A program made the position numbers and the translations under genes. Shown here one piece after another: positions 36,586 through 46,658 of a stretch of 64,000 bases of DNA. The stretch's first letter is position 1. The number at the start of each line of letters is the position of its first letter. The notes under the pieces are model-generated. The model was not told where the DNA came from. It ran no database searches and saw only the letters and a program-made list of their open reading frames with translations. The stretch is from Pseudomonas helvetica (lineage in GTDB: Bacteria > Pseudomonadota > Gammaproteobacteria > Pseudomonadales > Pseudomonadaceae), in the NCBI RefSeq assembly GCF_039908645.1, contig NZ_CP150917.1, forward strand, positions 2,367,501-2,431,500. Direction: 5' to 3'.

Positions 36586-39500
36586 TTGATCATTAACAAG
36601 CATCTGTATCGGATCATTTTCAACAAGGCGCGTGGCCTGTTGATGGTGGTTGCCGAAAATGTGAGCAGCGGTTCGAAATCAGCCGGTGGTAGTGCAACCG
36701 GTACAACGTCTGGCGGCGGCTGCGTGGTCCGCCTGACACCCCTGCGTTTTGCCCTGATGGCGGCGCTCGGCCTGATCATGCTGGACGCCTCGTCGGCCCA
36801 GGCGGCCGTGGTCGCCGACCCCGGCGCGCCGGCCGCGCAGCAGCCGGGAATCGGGGTGACCGGGAACGGGGTAGCCCAGGTCAACATCACCGCGCCCAGC
36901 GCGGGCGGTGTGTCACGCAATACCTATCAACAGTTCGACGTCGATCGGCGTGGCGTGATCCTCAATAACTCGGCGACCAGCACTCAGACCCAGCTGGGCG
37001 GCTGGGTGGACGCCAATCCGGCGTTGGGTCGTGGCACGGCGCGGGTGATCCTCAACGAAGTCAATTCAAGCAATCCGAGCCAGCTCAACGGCTATGTCGA
37101 AGTGGCGGGGGCCCGGGCGCAGGTGGTGATCGCCAACCCGTCCGGGATCAGCTGTGATGGCTGTGGTTTCATCAACGCCAATCGCTCGACCCTCACCACT
37201 GGCAGGGCGCAGTTCGAGAACGGAGTACTGCAGGGTTATCAAGTCGACGGCGGCAAGATAACCGTCAACGGTGCCGGGATGGATACGCGTGACAGCGATT
37301 ACACCGAAGTCATCGCGCGCACCGTCGAGGTCAACGCGGGCATCTGGGCCAAGGACTTGAACATCCAGGCCGGCAAGACCAGCGCCGACAACGGCGCAGC
37401 GGGCACGCCGGTGGTCGGCATTGATGTCGCGCAACTGGGCGGTATGTATGCCGGCAAGATCGTCCTGGTGGGCAATGGGGCGGGTGTCGGGGTACGCAAT
37501 GCCGGGCAAATCGGCGCCAGTGTCGGCGATGTGGTCATCCGGGCAGACGGGCGTCTGGAAAACAGCGGGCAGATCAGCAGTGCCGGTTCGACCACGGTCG
37601 AGACAGGCACCGGAGTCCAGAACAGTGGCACGCTGTACGCCAAGGGCGACCTGACGCTCAATACCTCGTCCGACCTCGACAACAGCGGTATCGTGTCCGC
37701 CCAGGGCAATACCCGGGTGACGGTTGCGAACCTGCGCAGCTCCAGCGGCTCGACCCTGGCCGGCGGGGTACGCAATGCCGGGCAGATCGGCGCCGGTGTC
37801 GGTGATGTGGTCATCCGTGCAGACGGGCGTCTTGAAAACAGCGGGCAGATCAGCAGTGCCGGTTCGACCACGGTCGAGGCCGGCACCGGAGTCCAGAACA
37901 GCGGCACGCTGTACGCCAAGGGCGACCTGACGATCAATACCTCGGCCGACCTCGACAACAGCGGTATGGTGGCCGCCCAGGGCAATACCCGGGTGACGGT
38001 TGCGAACCTGCGCAGCACCAGCGGCTCGACCCTGGCCGGCGGGGTCGACAGCAGTGGCAAGCTGGGTCAGACCGGCGGATTGACCCTGGACGCTTCGGGC
38101 CAGCTCAGCGCCCACGGGCAGAATATCGCCGCCGAGAGTTTGCAGGCCCAGGCAGGGGCCCTCGACTTGAGCGACAGTCAGACCTCCGCTGCCCAAGTGA
38201 CGCTCACCAGCCGCCAGGGTGATGTCGATGTCAGCCGCGCGCGCGTGGCCGCAAAGGGCACGCTGACCGCCACTGCTGCGAAGGTTTTGCGCACCGATGG
38301 CGCCAAAGTCAGTGCGGCTCAAGTGGGGATCAAGGCCGGTCAGTTGTCCAACGTGAAAGGCGAAGTCCTGCAGAGCGGCCTTTCACTCACGAGCATTGAT
38401 TTGCAGGGAGCACTGGATAACAGTCAAGGTGTGATCGCCAGTCAGGGCGCACTGAAAGTCACCGCCGCCTCGCTGAACAACTACCAAGGCAGCCTCGGTT
38501 CGGTGAAGTCGAGCCTGACACTGACGGCCACGAACGGCTTGGTGGACAACAGTAGCGGTCACCTTGAGGCGCTGCAATCGATCGCGCTGGTCTCGGGCCA
38601 GTTGCTCAACACCGCAGGCTTCGTCGGTGCCGGGCAGGCCCTGGACATCAGAGCGGGGACCATCGGCAATGGCGGCGCCGGGCAACTACAGAGCGGTACC
38701 AGTACGACAATCGTGGGTGCCAGCCTCGACAATCACGGTGGACGCATCGAAGCGCTGGGCGACCTCACGTTCACTATCGACGGCAAGCTCGATAACAGCA
38801 GCGGTCTGATTCGCACCGGTGCTGATCTGCTGATGACAGCGGCGCAGATCGACAACGCGGGCACCCAAGGCCTGGATCAAGGTATTGGAGGGCGCACTCT
38901 CACCCTTACCGCCGATCAGTTGGGCAACCAGGGCGGCTCGATCATTGCCGATCAGGCACTGACCTTGACCGGAAGCGGTGTGGTGAACAACCAGTCCGGG
39001 AAGATCTCGGCCGGTACTCAGTTTTTGCTGACTGACCGTAACCTGGCGGCTAAAACCCAAACCGTGAGCAACCAGGGCGGCACCTTGGTCGCCGGACGCT
39101 CGTTGACGCTCAACAGCGCCAGCTATAGCGGCAGCGGTCAGGCCTTGAGCCTGGGTGATCTGTCCTTCACGCTTAATGGCGATTACGTCAACACCGGCCT
39201 GCTGCAGGCCAATGGCAACCTGACACTGGCAACCACGGGGCTACTGAGCAACCAGGCCAGCTTGCAGGCGGGTAACCTGCTGACGCTGTCGGCCCGGCAA
39301 ATCGATAACGCCGCGGTCGGTGTGATCAGTGCCCCACAGGTACAACTGAGTGCCAGCCAGTCGCTGGTCAACCGCGGCCTGATCGACGGCCAGTCCACCC
39401 GGCTGAGTGCGCCCACCCTGAGCAACCTGGGTACCGGGCGAATCTACGGTGACCAGCTGTCGCTGGCAGCGGGCACGCTGACCAATACCGTCGAAAACGG

Positions 39501-42500
39501 CACGGCGGCGGTGATTGCCGCCCGCGTACGGCTGGATATCGGTGCGCAATACCTGAACAACAGCGAACACGGGTTGATCTTCAGTGTCGGTGACATGGCC
39601 ATCGGTGGGGCGCTGGACAGCGCCTACCAGGCCACCGGTCAAGCCCGCGAACTCAATAACGCCAGCGCGACCATCGAGGCCCTCGGCGGCCTGACGTTGA
39701 ACGCAGCTTCTGTGCGCAACACCAACGAACACTTCTCGACACGCGAGGTCGAGGTCTCGCGCCAGGCGCTGCAACAGTATCAATTGACCGGCTCGGTCAA
39801 TCGCTACGATCCGAATCAGATTTCGACCTATAACAACGAAGTCGACATTCTGGTGACACCCGAAGGTAGTAATGACGACTGGAACCGCTACAACCTGACC
39901 CGTGTCGTGACCCAAACCCAGATTGCCAGTTCCGATCCCGGGCAAATACTCGCCGGCGGCAATCTGCGCATCAACGCCGACCAGATCCTCAACGACAAGA
40001 GTCGGATCATCGCCGGTGGCGCGTTGCAAGCCAGCGCCAACAGCCTGACCAACACCGAAGTCGCCGGACAGCAGGTCACCACGGACAGCGGCGCACTCGA
40101 ACACTTTTATCGCATCCAGCGCAAAGGCCGCGACCGTCAGGGGATCGACTCTGCCGCCTACAACCCGGCGCCCAGCGTGCAGGCCATTTCCTTGCAACCG
40201 ACGGTCTATAAACAGAACACCGCCCCGCAAGGCAGTGGCACCCAGCTCGCCAGCCTGAGTCTTGGGAAGGTGGGCGCTAGCGAGGTGTCCAGCCGCACGA
40301 TCACTGCACCCAGCCTCACGCCGATCAGCGAGGTACTGGCCAACGCCACCAACAACGTCGGTGGCGTGGCAGAGCGCATTCTCACTGGCGGGGTGAACAT
40401 CGCCTTGCCGGACAACGCACTGTTTCGGTCGATGCCCAGCAGCACCTCCGGCTATCTGATCGAGACCGATCCGCGCTTCACCAACTATGCCAAATGGCTG
40501 TCTTCGGATTACATGCTCGGCAGGCTGAACCTGAACCCGGCGGCGACCCAGCAACGCATGGGTGATGGTTTCTATGAGCAGAAGTTGATTCGCGAGCAGG
40601 TGGCGCAACTGACCGGTCGCCGTTTCGTCGACGGCTATGCCAACGACGAAGCGCAGTACCGAGGCCTGATCGACAACGCCGTCACCTACGCCAATAGCTG
40701 GAAGCTGATTCCCGGTGTGGCTCTGAGCGCCGAACAGATGGCCCAGTTGACCAGCGATATCGTCTGGTTGGTGGCCAAGAATGTCACCTTGGCCAGTGGC
40801 GAAGTACGCAGCGTGCTGGTACCGCAGGTGTATGTGCGGGTCCGTGATGGTGACATCAACGGTGCGGGCGGGTTGATGGCCGGGCAACAACTGAACCTGA
40901 ACGTGACGGGCAATCTGGTCAACAGCGCGAGCTTGTCGGGACGTCGAGTGGTCGCGATCAAGGCGGACACGCTCAATAACCTGGAAGGGCGCATTCAAGG
41001 CAGCGCCGTCAGCCTTGATGCGACGCAGGACCTGAACAATCTCGGTGGTCAGATCGCCGCCGACAAGAGCCTGATGGTCAGTGCCGGGCGTGATCTGAAT
41101 GTGCGGTCCAGCACGATCACCACGCACAGTGCGCAGGGCGGCCAGACCAACCTGTCGCGGGTCGCGGGTTTGTTCGTTTCCGATCCGGCGGCCAGCCTGA
41201 TGGCCACTGCCGGACGTGACATCAACCTGCAGGGGGCGCAGGTGGCCAATAGCGGTAGCGCCGGTGTCACCAGTCTGTCCGCCGGTCGTGACCTGAACCT
41301 GACGACGGTCATCGAGAGCCGCGACCAGAGCAACCACTGGGACAAAGACAACTGGCGTACCGAAACCAGCCGTAGCGAGAGTGGCAGCAGCCTTAAGACC
41401 CAGGGCGACCTGGGTCTTCGTGCCGGCAACGACCTCAACGCGCGTGCCGCCAGCCTCAGCAGCACCGCCGGTGCGGTGATTGCCCAGGCGGCGCGGGATG
41501 TCAACCTGACGGCCGGCGAGAACGCGCGCAGCGCCGACGAAGCGCACAAGGTCAAAGGCAGCAATGGCTTCCTTTCCAGCAAAACCACGACCACCCGCGA
41601 CTCCACCAGTGAAACCACAGCCCAGGGCTCGCACCTCGATGCGCAGCAACTGGCGGTTCAGGCCGGTCGCAACCTGGTGGTTCAAGGTAGCCAAGTGGTC
41701 GCGGAAAAAGGCGCGGCGCAGCTCCAGGCCGGCAACGATATTTCGATTATCGCCGCGGTCGACAGCACGCAGACTCGCCACGACAAAGACAGCAACAGCC
41801 GCAGCCTGGGTGGATTCAAGGCCAGTAAAGTGACCGACAAGGTCAACGAAAGCCGGACCACGGCGGTCGGCAGCCTGGTCTCCGGCAACAGCGTCGATGT
41901 CCACGCAGGGCAAGACGGACTGGTCCGCGGCTCGTCACTGGTGAGCACCGCGGACCTCTCGGTGAGTGCGGGGCGCGATCTGCAGATCGATGCGGCACAA
42001 AACACCTTCAGCCGCGACGAACTGCACAAGGAAAAGAACCACGACTTCACCGGCGTTCTGACGGGGAACAAGCTGGGCCTCGATGACATGACCGGCAACC
42101 AGCACCTGTCCACCAGCAGCCAGAACCATACCGGTGACGCCTCGGAAACCACCTTGACCGGCAGCACCCTCGGTTCCAGTGCCGGCAACGTGTCGCTCAA
42201 TGCCGGTCGCACGCTCGGCGTGACCGCCAGTGACCTGGTCAGCACCCAGAGCATGAGCCTGACCGGTGCCAACGTGACGATTGCCGCCGGTATGGCAAGC
42301 GCGAGTCAGAACAGCACCGACGAGAGCCGCAGCCTGGCGGTGGGGCGAGTGGTGGGCGGCACGGTGATCGATAGCATCAACACCATGCGTAGCGCGATCA
42401 AGGCCGCGAACAGCGCGGACGATCCTCGACTCAAGGCTGTGAAGTGGGCGCAGGCGGCGTTGGCGGGTTACAACCTGGGGGGCGCCTCGTCGGATGCCTA

Positions 42501-45500
42501 CGATGGTCGGTCGGGCTATGCGGATAAGAAAGGCGGTTCCGGCAGCAATGGTTCGTTGATCAAGATCGGCACCGAGCTGGCGAGCACTCACAACACCAGC
42601 ACCAGCGAGTACGACAGCCAGACCGCCAAACAAAGCTCGCTCACGGCCGGTAAAACCCTGACGATCATCGCCGATGGCAGCGCGCCGGGAACGGCGGGTG
42701 ATATTCACGTCATTGGCAGTAGCCTGAAAGCCGCCGATACGCTGTTGCAGGCAAAAAACAACCTCACCCTGGAAAGTGCGCAGAGCACCGCAAACTGGGC
42801 CAACGACAGCAATAACGACCGAACCGCCATTGGCGTCAGTTTCAATATCGGCGAACAGAATGGCTTCACCCTCGATTTGGGCGCGTCCATCGCCAAGAGC
42901 ATGGGTACCGGCGATTCGGTCACCCAGGTCAACAGCACGCTGGATACCGGTTCACTGGTCCTGCGCAGTGGACAGGACACCACCCTGGCTGGCGCGCAGG
43001 TCCGGGCGCAGAGCATCAAGGCGGATATCGGCGGCAACCTCACTATCACCTCGCGCCAGGACAGCGAGACGCAGAAGAGCGAGCAGGGCAGTGCCGGTTT
43101 CGGCGGCAGTATTTGCATTCCGCCGTTCTGCTACGGCGCGCCCGTGACGGCTTCCGCCAGCCTGGCCGCCGGCAACATGAACAGCAACTACAAGGCGGTG
43201 ACGGATCAGAGCGGTCTGTTCGCCGGGGCAGGTGGTTACAACATTCATGTCGGCGACAAGACCACGCTGCAAGGCGCGGTGATTGCCAGTGAGGCGTCTG
43301 CGGACAAGAACCTGCTGGACACGAATCGGTTGATTGTCAGTGACATTAAAAACGTCAGCGAGATCACGAGTCAGTCGGCTGGCTTGAGCGTGTCCTATAG
43401 CAGTAAATCCGGGTCGACGCTGGGGGGTAGCATTCCGCTGTCGCTGAGCGACTCGGACCACAGCAGCACACGCAGTGCGGTCAGCGAAGGCACGATAGTC
43501 GTGCGTAGCGCCGAGGGCGCGAATGATCTGGTCGGACTCAATCGCGATACCGCGAACGCCAATCAGAAGCTGGACAAGCCTGACCAGAAGGCGATGCAGG
43601 AGCGAATCGACCTTATTCAAAGCACCGTGCAATTGGCCACCGGCATCGTAGGCGCGGTGGCCAAAGCCAAGGCGGATACTGCGAATAAATTGGCAGAAGA
43701 GGCGAAAACGGACGCGAAGGTAGCGCCGGCGGCGAACGCGGCTGCGGCAGAGGCGGTCAGTTGGAACATTGGTGGTGACAAGCGGCTTATGGCCGACATT
43801 GCCACGGGCCTGATCGCTGCTGGATTGGGGGGAGTGGGAGGGGCGACGGCGGTGGGTATCGTGGCCAATACCACGGCAGCAGATACCTATAAGGCGATCG
43901 GCGACTACGCCGATCAGCGCGAATTCGAAGCCACTGACAGCGTGGTCAAAAAGGCCTGGGGCGAAGGCGGAGCGGCGCGAATCCTGCTGCATACCCTGGC
44001 AGGCGCTACGCAGGGGTTGTCCAGTGGCAATGCGCTTGCCGGCGCACAGGGTGCGGCAGCGTCGGCGACGTTTATGCCGATGGTGGACAAGGCGCTGAAA
44101 GACAGCAGCGTCAAGGAAAGCGAGCGCAACTCACTTGCTACCTTGATCTCGGCTGGGGTTGGTGCGGCCGCCGCCTCGGGAGGCAATCTGGGCGGGCAAG
44201 TGACGGCGGCGATCACCGGCAACGCCGTGGATGCCTACAATCGCCAGTTGCACCCGAAAGAAATCCCCCTGCTCAAAAATGAAGCGCCTGCGTTGGCGCT
44301 GGCGGCAGGTATTAGTGTGGAAGAAGCGGAGACCCGTCTGGGCCGGGCATTGGCTTACTACACCGATGCTGGCTGGCATAGCTTGCTCAGCAGCAAGGGC
44401 TTGCCGCCGGATCAAACCACCCTGACATACCTGGGGCGGGCACTGGCACCGCTGGGCAGCACCTATGACCCAGGCCCGACGACGGGCGACGTGCCCGTTC
44501 TCACCTCGGCCAACAAGACCTATACCCCTGATGAAACCCTGAGTCTTGTGCAGAATTATCAGCTCACTCATTCCGCAGCGTATGCGGACAATAAGATTAA
44601 CCTGAGCTACCTGAGACCGATAGCGGAGCTCGATCCGGGGCAAACCGAGGCGATCGATTTCTACAACGAGCGCTTGAATCTCAAGGAAGGGGCTAATATC
44701 CGGCAGGTTCTCAGCGCCGGTCTTTACAGCGCCAGCGGTGATGTCGTAGGCCAAGGGCAGGCGCTGGCCGGTATCGCTGAAGGTATCTTTTCGCTGGGCA
44801 AAAGCTTGGTCACTCACCCCGTCGATACCTCCGATCAGATTGCCAATGGTCTGGTCGTGATGGCTTCGCGTCCTGGCGAACTGGTAAGCGGGCTTTGGAA
44901 TGAGGGCCAAGAGACCTATGGGCTCGCCAAGCTTTACGAGCTGCAGGATGACCCCTACGCCAGCGCTGCGTTGAAGGCCAAGTATAAAGCCGAGTGGGCG
45001 GCGAGCATGTTTCCGGTCAGCCGGGTGAGCAATCTTGCGAAGATTGGCAACCTTGCTAAGCTGGGCGACGAGTTGGTTGTGGCTGGGCGGGGGATAGATG
45101 ATGTAAAAGGGGCCGCAGATGCGTTCACGGGGCAGGTTGCAGGTAACGTTGGGGACTTTAGTAGCGGGCTAGGGGCAAGGAGTGTAGGAGAAACGGCAGA
45201 GGTTGCTGCAAAAGATACAGCGAAGTTTTTTGAACTTGCTACTGCAGATGACTTGGCTTTAACTAGAGCAAAGTATAATTTGCCAGATGGAAACACGATA
45301 GGTGTCGCTAGAACGGATATTCCTGGGTTTGAATCAGAGGTTATCGAAGGCCTTTCACCAGTACTACGTCGTAATTCTGGGCTGCCAAGCCTAGATGACC
45401 TATACGGAGAGGCAAGAGTAATTAAGTCGCCCTATAACAACCCGCTATTTACTCGGCATGCGGAAGAAGATCTGTTTAATAATGTGGCTAATAAAATTGA

Positions 45501-45747
45501 CAGGCAAGGACTAACATCTGTCCAATTAGATGGCCGGGTTGTGGATGTGAAGATTTCTAATGCAAGTGGTATCTGCAATAAGTGTAGTGCAGGCTTAACT
45601 GGGAATAGTGACCTGAATGGAGTGGTTAAACAGTTCAGTGAGCGTTATCCTACCCTTCTGCTAAGAGTTACAGCTGAGGGGGGGGCAGCAATGCCAAATC
45701 GTCTAACAGTGCTGGTTAAAGGTGGGAGAATAGTTAATGGACAATAA
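36586..45747 (+). CDS. cdiA: CdiA contact-dependent inhibition toxin with a C-terminal deaminase domain
   Basis: About 3,053 residues. Order: an ESPR-type signal (NKHLYRIIFNKARG, export signal ending near SSAQA), a TPS/haemagglutination domain (~70-330, with ANPSGISCDGCGF near residue 184), long FHA-type repeats (~330-2000) including a 92-residue tandem duplication, haemagglutinin repeats, a pre-toxin region (KAWGEGGAARILLHTLAGA), the module boundary QVAGNVGDFSSG (~2850), and a toxin domain of ~170 residues. The toxin shows RHAEEDLFNNV (His2958, Glu2960) and CNKC (Cys2997, Cys3000), the zinc site of nucleic-acid deaminase toxins, and ends LRVTAEGGAAMPNRL. The start is not ATG: TTG 36586 lies very close to its AGGA, while ATT 36592 has better spacing. 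GC content drops sharply after the boundary. Confidence 0.92.
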   Translation: MIINKHLYRIIFNKARGLLMVVAENVSSGSKSAGGSATGTTSGGGCVVRLTPLRFALMAALGLIMLDASSAQAAVVADPGAPAAQQPGIGVTGNGVAQVNITAPSAGGVSRNTYQQFDVDRRGVILNNSATSTQTQLGGWVDANPALGRGTARVILNEVNSSNPSQLNGYVEVAGARAQVVIANPSGISCDGCGFINANRSTLTTGRAQFENGVLQGYQVDGGKITVNGAGMDTRDSDYTEVIARTVEVNAGIWAKDLNIQAGKTSADNGAAGTPVVGIDVAQLGGMYAGKIVLVGNGAGVGVRNAGQIGASVGDVVIRADGRLENSGQISSAGSTTVETGTGVQNSGTLYAKGDLTLNTSSDLDNSGIVSAQGNTRVTVANLRSSSGSTLAGGVRNAGQIGAGVGDVVIRADGRLENSGQISSAGSTTVEAGTGVQNSGTLYAKGDLTINTSADLDNSGMVAAQGNTRVTVANLRSTSGSTLAGGVDSSGKLGQTGGLTLDASGQLSAHGQNIAAESLQAQAGALDLSDSQTSAAQVTLTSRQGDVDVSRARVAAKGTLTATAAKVLRTDGAKVSAAQVGIKAGQLSNVKGEVLQSGLSLTSIDLQGALDNSQGVIASQGALKVTAASLNNYQGSLGSVKSSLTLTATNGLVDNSSGHLEALQSIALVSGQLLNTAGFVGAGQALDIRAGTIGNGGAGQLQSGTSTTIVGASLDNHGGRIEALGDLTFTIDGKLDNSSGLIRTGADLLMTAAQIDNAGTQGLDQGIGGRTLTLTADQLGNQGGSIIADQALTLTGSGVVNNQSGKISAGTQFLLTDRNLAAKTQTVSNQGGTLVAGRSLTLNSASYSGSGQALSLGDLSFTLNGDYVNTGLLQANGNLTLATTGLLSNQASLQAGNLLTLSARQIDNAAVGVISAPQVQLSASQSLVNRGLIDGQSTRLSAPTLSNLGTGRIYGDQLSLAAGTLTNTVENGTAAVIAARVRLDIGAQYLNNSEHGLIFSVGDMAIGGALDSAYQATGQARELNNASATIEALGGLTLNAASVRNTNEHFSTREVEVSRQALQQYQLTGSVNRYDPNQISTYNNEVDILVTPEGSNDDWNRYNLTRVVTQTQIASSDPGQILAGGNLRINADQILNDKSRIIAGGALQASANSLTNTEVAGQQVTTDSGALEHFYRIQRKGRDRQGIDSAAYNPAPSVQAISLQPTVYKQNTAPQGSGTQLASLSLGKVGASEVSSRTITAPSLTPISEVLANATNNVGGVAERILTGGVNIALPDNALFRSMPSSTSGYLIETDPRFTNYAKWLSSDYMLGRLNLNPAATQQRMGDGFYEQKLIREQVAQLTGRRFVDGYANDEAQYRGLIDNAVTYANSWKLIPGVALSAEQMAQLTSDIVWLVAKNVTLASGEVRSVLVPQVYVRVRDGDINGAGGLMAGQQLNLNVTGNLVNSASLSGRRVVAIKADTLNNLEGRIQGSAVSLDATQDLNNLGGQIAADKSLMVSAGRDLNVRSSTITTHSAQGGQTNLSRVAGLFVSDPAASLMATAGRDINLQGAQVANSGSAGVTSLSAGRDLNLTTVIESRDQSNHWDKDNWRTETSRSESGSSLKTQGDLGLRAGNDLNARAASLSSTAGAVIAQAARDVNLTAGENARSADEAHKVKGSNGFLSSKTTTTRDSTSETTAQGSHLDAQQLAVQAGRNLVVQGSQVVAEKGAAQLQAGNDISIIAAVDSTQTRHDKDSNSRSLGGFKASKVTDKVNESRTTAVGSLVSGNSVDVHAGQDGLVRGSSLVSTADLSVSAGRDLQIDAAQNTFSRDELHKEKNHDFTGVLTGNKLGLDDMTGNQHLSTSSQNHTGDASETTLTGSTLGSSAGNVSLNAGRTLGVTASDLVSTQSMSLTGANVTIAAGMASASQNSTDESRSLAVGRVVGGTVIDSINTMRSAIKAANSADDPRLKAVKWAQAALAGYNLGGASSDAYDGRSGYADKKGGSGSNGSLIKIGTELASTHNTSTSEYDSQTAKQSSLTAGKTLTIIADGSAPGTAGDIHVIGSSLKAADTLLQAKNNLTLESAQSTANWANDSNNDRTAIGVSFNIGEQNGFTLDLGASIAKSMGTGDSVTQVNSTLDTGSLVLRSGQDTTLAGAQVRAQSIKADIGGNLTITSRQDSETQKSEQGSAGFGGSICIPPFCYGAPVTASASLAAGNMNSNYKAVTDQSGLFAGAGGYNIHVGDKTTLQGAVIASEASADKNLLDTNRLIVSDIKNVSEITSQSAGLSVSYSSKSGSTLGGSIPLSLSDSDHSSTRSAVSEGTIVVRSAEGANDLVGLNRDTANANQKLDKPDQKAMQERIDLIQSTVQLATGIVGAVAKAKADTANKLAEEAKTDAKVAPAANAAAAEAVSWNIGGDKRLMADIATGLIAAGLGGVGGATAVGIVANTTAADTYKAIGDYADQREFEATDSVVKKAWGEGGAARILLHTLAGATQGLSSGNALAGAQGAAASATFMPMVDKALKDSSVKESERNSLATLISAGVGAAAASGGNLGGQVTAAITGNAVDAYNRQLHPKEIPLLKNEAPALALAAGISVEEAETRLGRALAYYTDAGWHSLLSSKGLPPDQTTLTYLGRALAPLGSTYDPGPTTGDVPVLTSANKTYTPDETLSLVQNYQLTHSAAYADNKINLSYLRPIAELDPGQTEAIDFYNERLNLKEGANIRQVLSAGLYSASGDVVGQGQALAGIAEGIFSLGKSLVTHPVDTSDQIANGLVVMASRPGELVSGLWNEGQETYGLAKLYELQDDPYASAALKAKYKAEWAASMFPVSRVSNLAKIGNLAKLGDELVVAGRGIDDVKGAADAFTGQVAGNVGDFSSGLGARSVGETAEVAAKDTAKFFELATADDLALTRAKYNLPDGNTIGVARTDIPGFESEVIEGLSPVLRRNSGLPSLDDLYGEARVIKSPYNNPLFTRHAEEDLFNNVANKIDRQGLTSVQLDGRVVDVKISNASGICNKCSAGLTGNSDLNGVVKQFSERYPTLLLRVTAEGGAAMPNRLTVLVKGGRIVNGQ
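37491..38042 (+). repeat. 276-bp in-frame tandem duplication inside cdiA
   Basis: The unit starting GGTACGCAATGCCGGGCA lies at 37491-37766 and again at 37767-38042. It encodes 92 residues each (VRNAGQIGA, DVVIRADGRLENSGQISSAG ... LRSSSGSTLAGG). Only scattered bases differ, so the duplication is recent. It extends the FHA filament without breaking the frame. Confidence 0.85.
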
Positions 45748-46204
45748 AGAGACTCTTGAGGTCATTGACAGTATGGTGTGGGTGAAGAAAGCCTCAATTT
45801 TTCTTTTGTTGCTTGATTATGCCCTGCGTAATCTTGACTCGGCGAGTAGTACGCAAGAAAGATGTCAGGAGGCAGTTAATAGATGTTGGCTATGGCTGTC
45901 TGATCGAGCGCTCAGTGCTGATGAATTAGCATATTACCTAGACTCCGATGAAATGCAGAGCGGGCCGATGGCAGAAGAAAATTTTGCATCTGAAAGCGTA
46001 GAGCAAAATAGTTTAATTTTGATTTTGTTGGTAATAGGTTTTATTGCTAATAAGGCCTATAAGGTTGCAGGACTACAAGAGCAAATGTCTGAGCCTATAT
46101 GTGAGGCGGACGAGAGTTCTTCTGTATATATCGTTGATTATATTGGTCGGATAGGTTTGTCTGGTGTGTTGAGTGTTTATCTATCTGCTAAAACTGAGCT
46201 TTGA
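45737..46204 (+). CDS. cdiI: CdiI1, putative immunity to the CdiA deaminase toxin
   Basis: 155 residues from ATG 45737, overlapping the cdiA stop by 11 bases. Mostly helical and acidic, with a central hydrophobic stretch (NSLILILLVIGFIANKAYK). AT-rich like the toxin part. Function is inferred from position: immunity genes follow their toxin directly and are often translationally coupled. I cannot assign an immunity family with confidence. Confidence 0.75.
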   Translation: MDNKETLEVIDSMVWVKKASIFLLLLDYALRNLDSASSTQERCQEAVNRCWLWLSDRALSADELAYYLDSDEMQSGPMAEENFASESVEQNSLILILLVIGFIANKAYKVAGLQEQMSEPICEADESSSVYIVDYIGRIGLSGVLSVYLSAKTEL

Positions 46205-46241
46205 TATAGTTAGACTTCTTAGGGGTAGATCACAGGGATAA

Positions 46242-46658
46242 GGTGCAAAAGGCGCAGGCACATCTCTAGAGCGAGGTCTTGCCTACGAGAACCCATCGAA
46301 CCTTATCCAAAATCGTGTAAGTGAAATTCAGTCACAAATACCTGCAAACTCCCAGGGCCGAATAACTATGGGTGTTGCTGTTGTGGAGGATGCGAATGGT
46401 ATTCGCTCTGTTCTAGTCAGTACTAGCGAGCCTCGTGGTTATCTTCGCCCTGGAGTGAGTTTGCAAGAAGGCGAGAAAGTAGTAGTTGGAACTGGTCACG
46501 CAGAGGCCGACATTGTTAGTTATGCCAGTGCTAACGGATTGAAAGTTGTTGATGTTGGTGCGACGAGACCAGTCTGCGCTTCATGTCAGAATGTAATTGA
46601 GCCTACAGGGGCCAACGTGTCAATGCCATTAAAACCACTACCAAAGGCTAAGCAATGA
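46242..46658 (+). pseudogene. Displaced CdiA C-terminal toxin module (deaminase-like)
   Basis: The frame is open from GGTGCAAAAG at 46242 (after a TAA) without a start codon, and reads GAKGAGTSLERGLAYENPSN into a domain with GTGHAEADIVSYASANGLKV and CASCQ: the HAE and CxxC zinc site of a second deaminase toxin, different from the one in cdiA. It ends with TGA overlapping the next ATG. An internal ATG (46368) lies inside the domain. This is an orphan cdiA-CT: it lacks transport sequences and would act only after recombination into cdiA. It starts exactly at the boundary used in the cdiA copies. Confidence 0.75.

Noticed and set aside
39241..41913. 890-codon minus-strand frame
   Set aside because: Antisense of the repetitive cdiA filament; the same shadow recurs in the second cdiA copy, as expected from the duplication.
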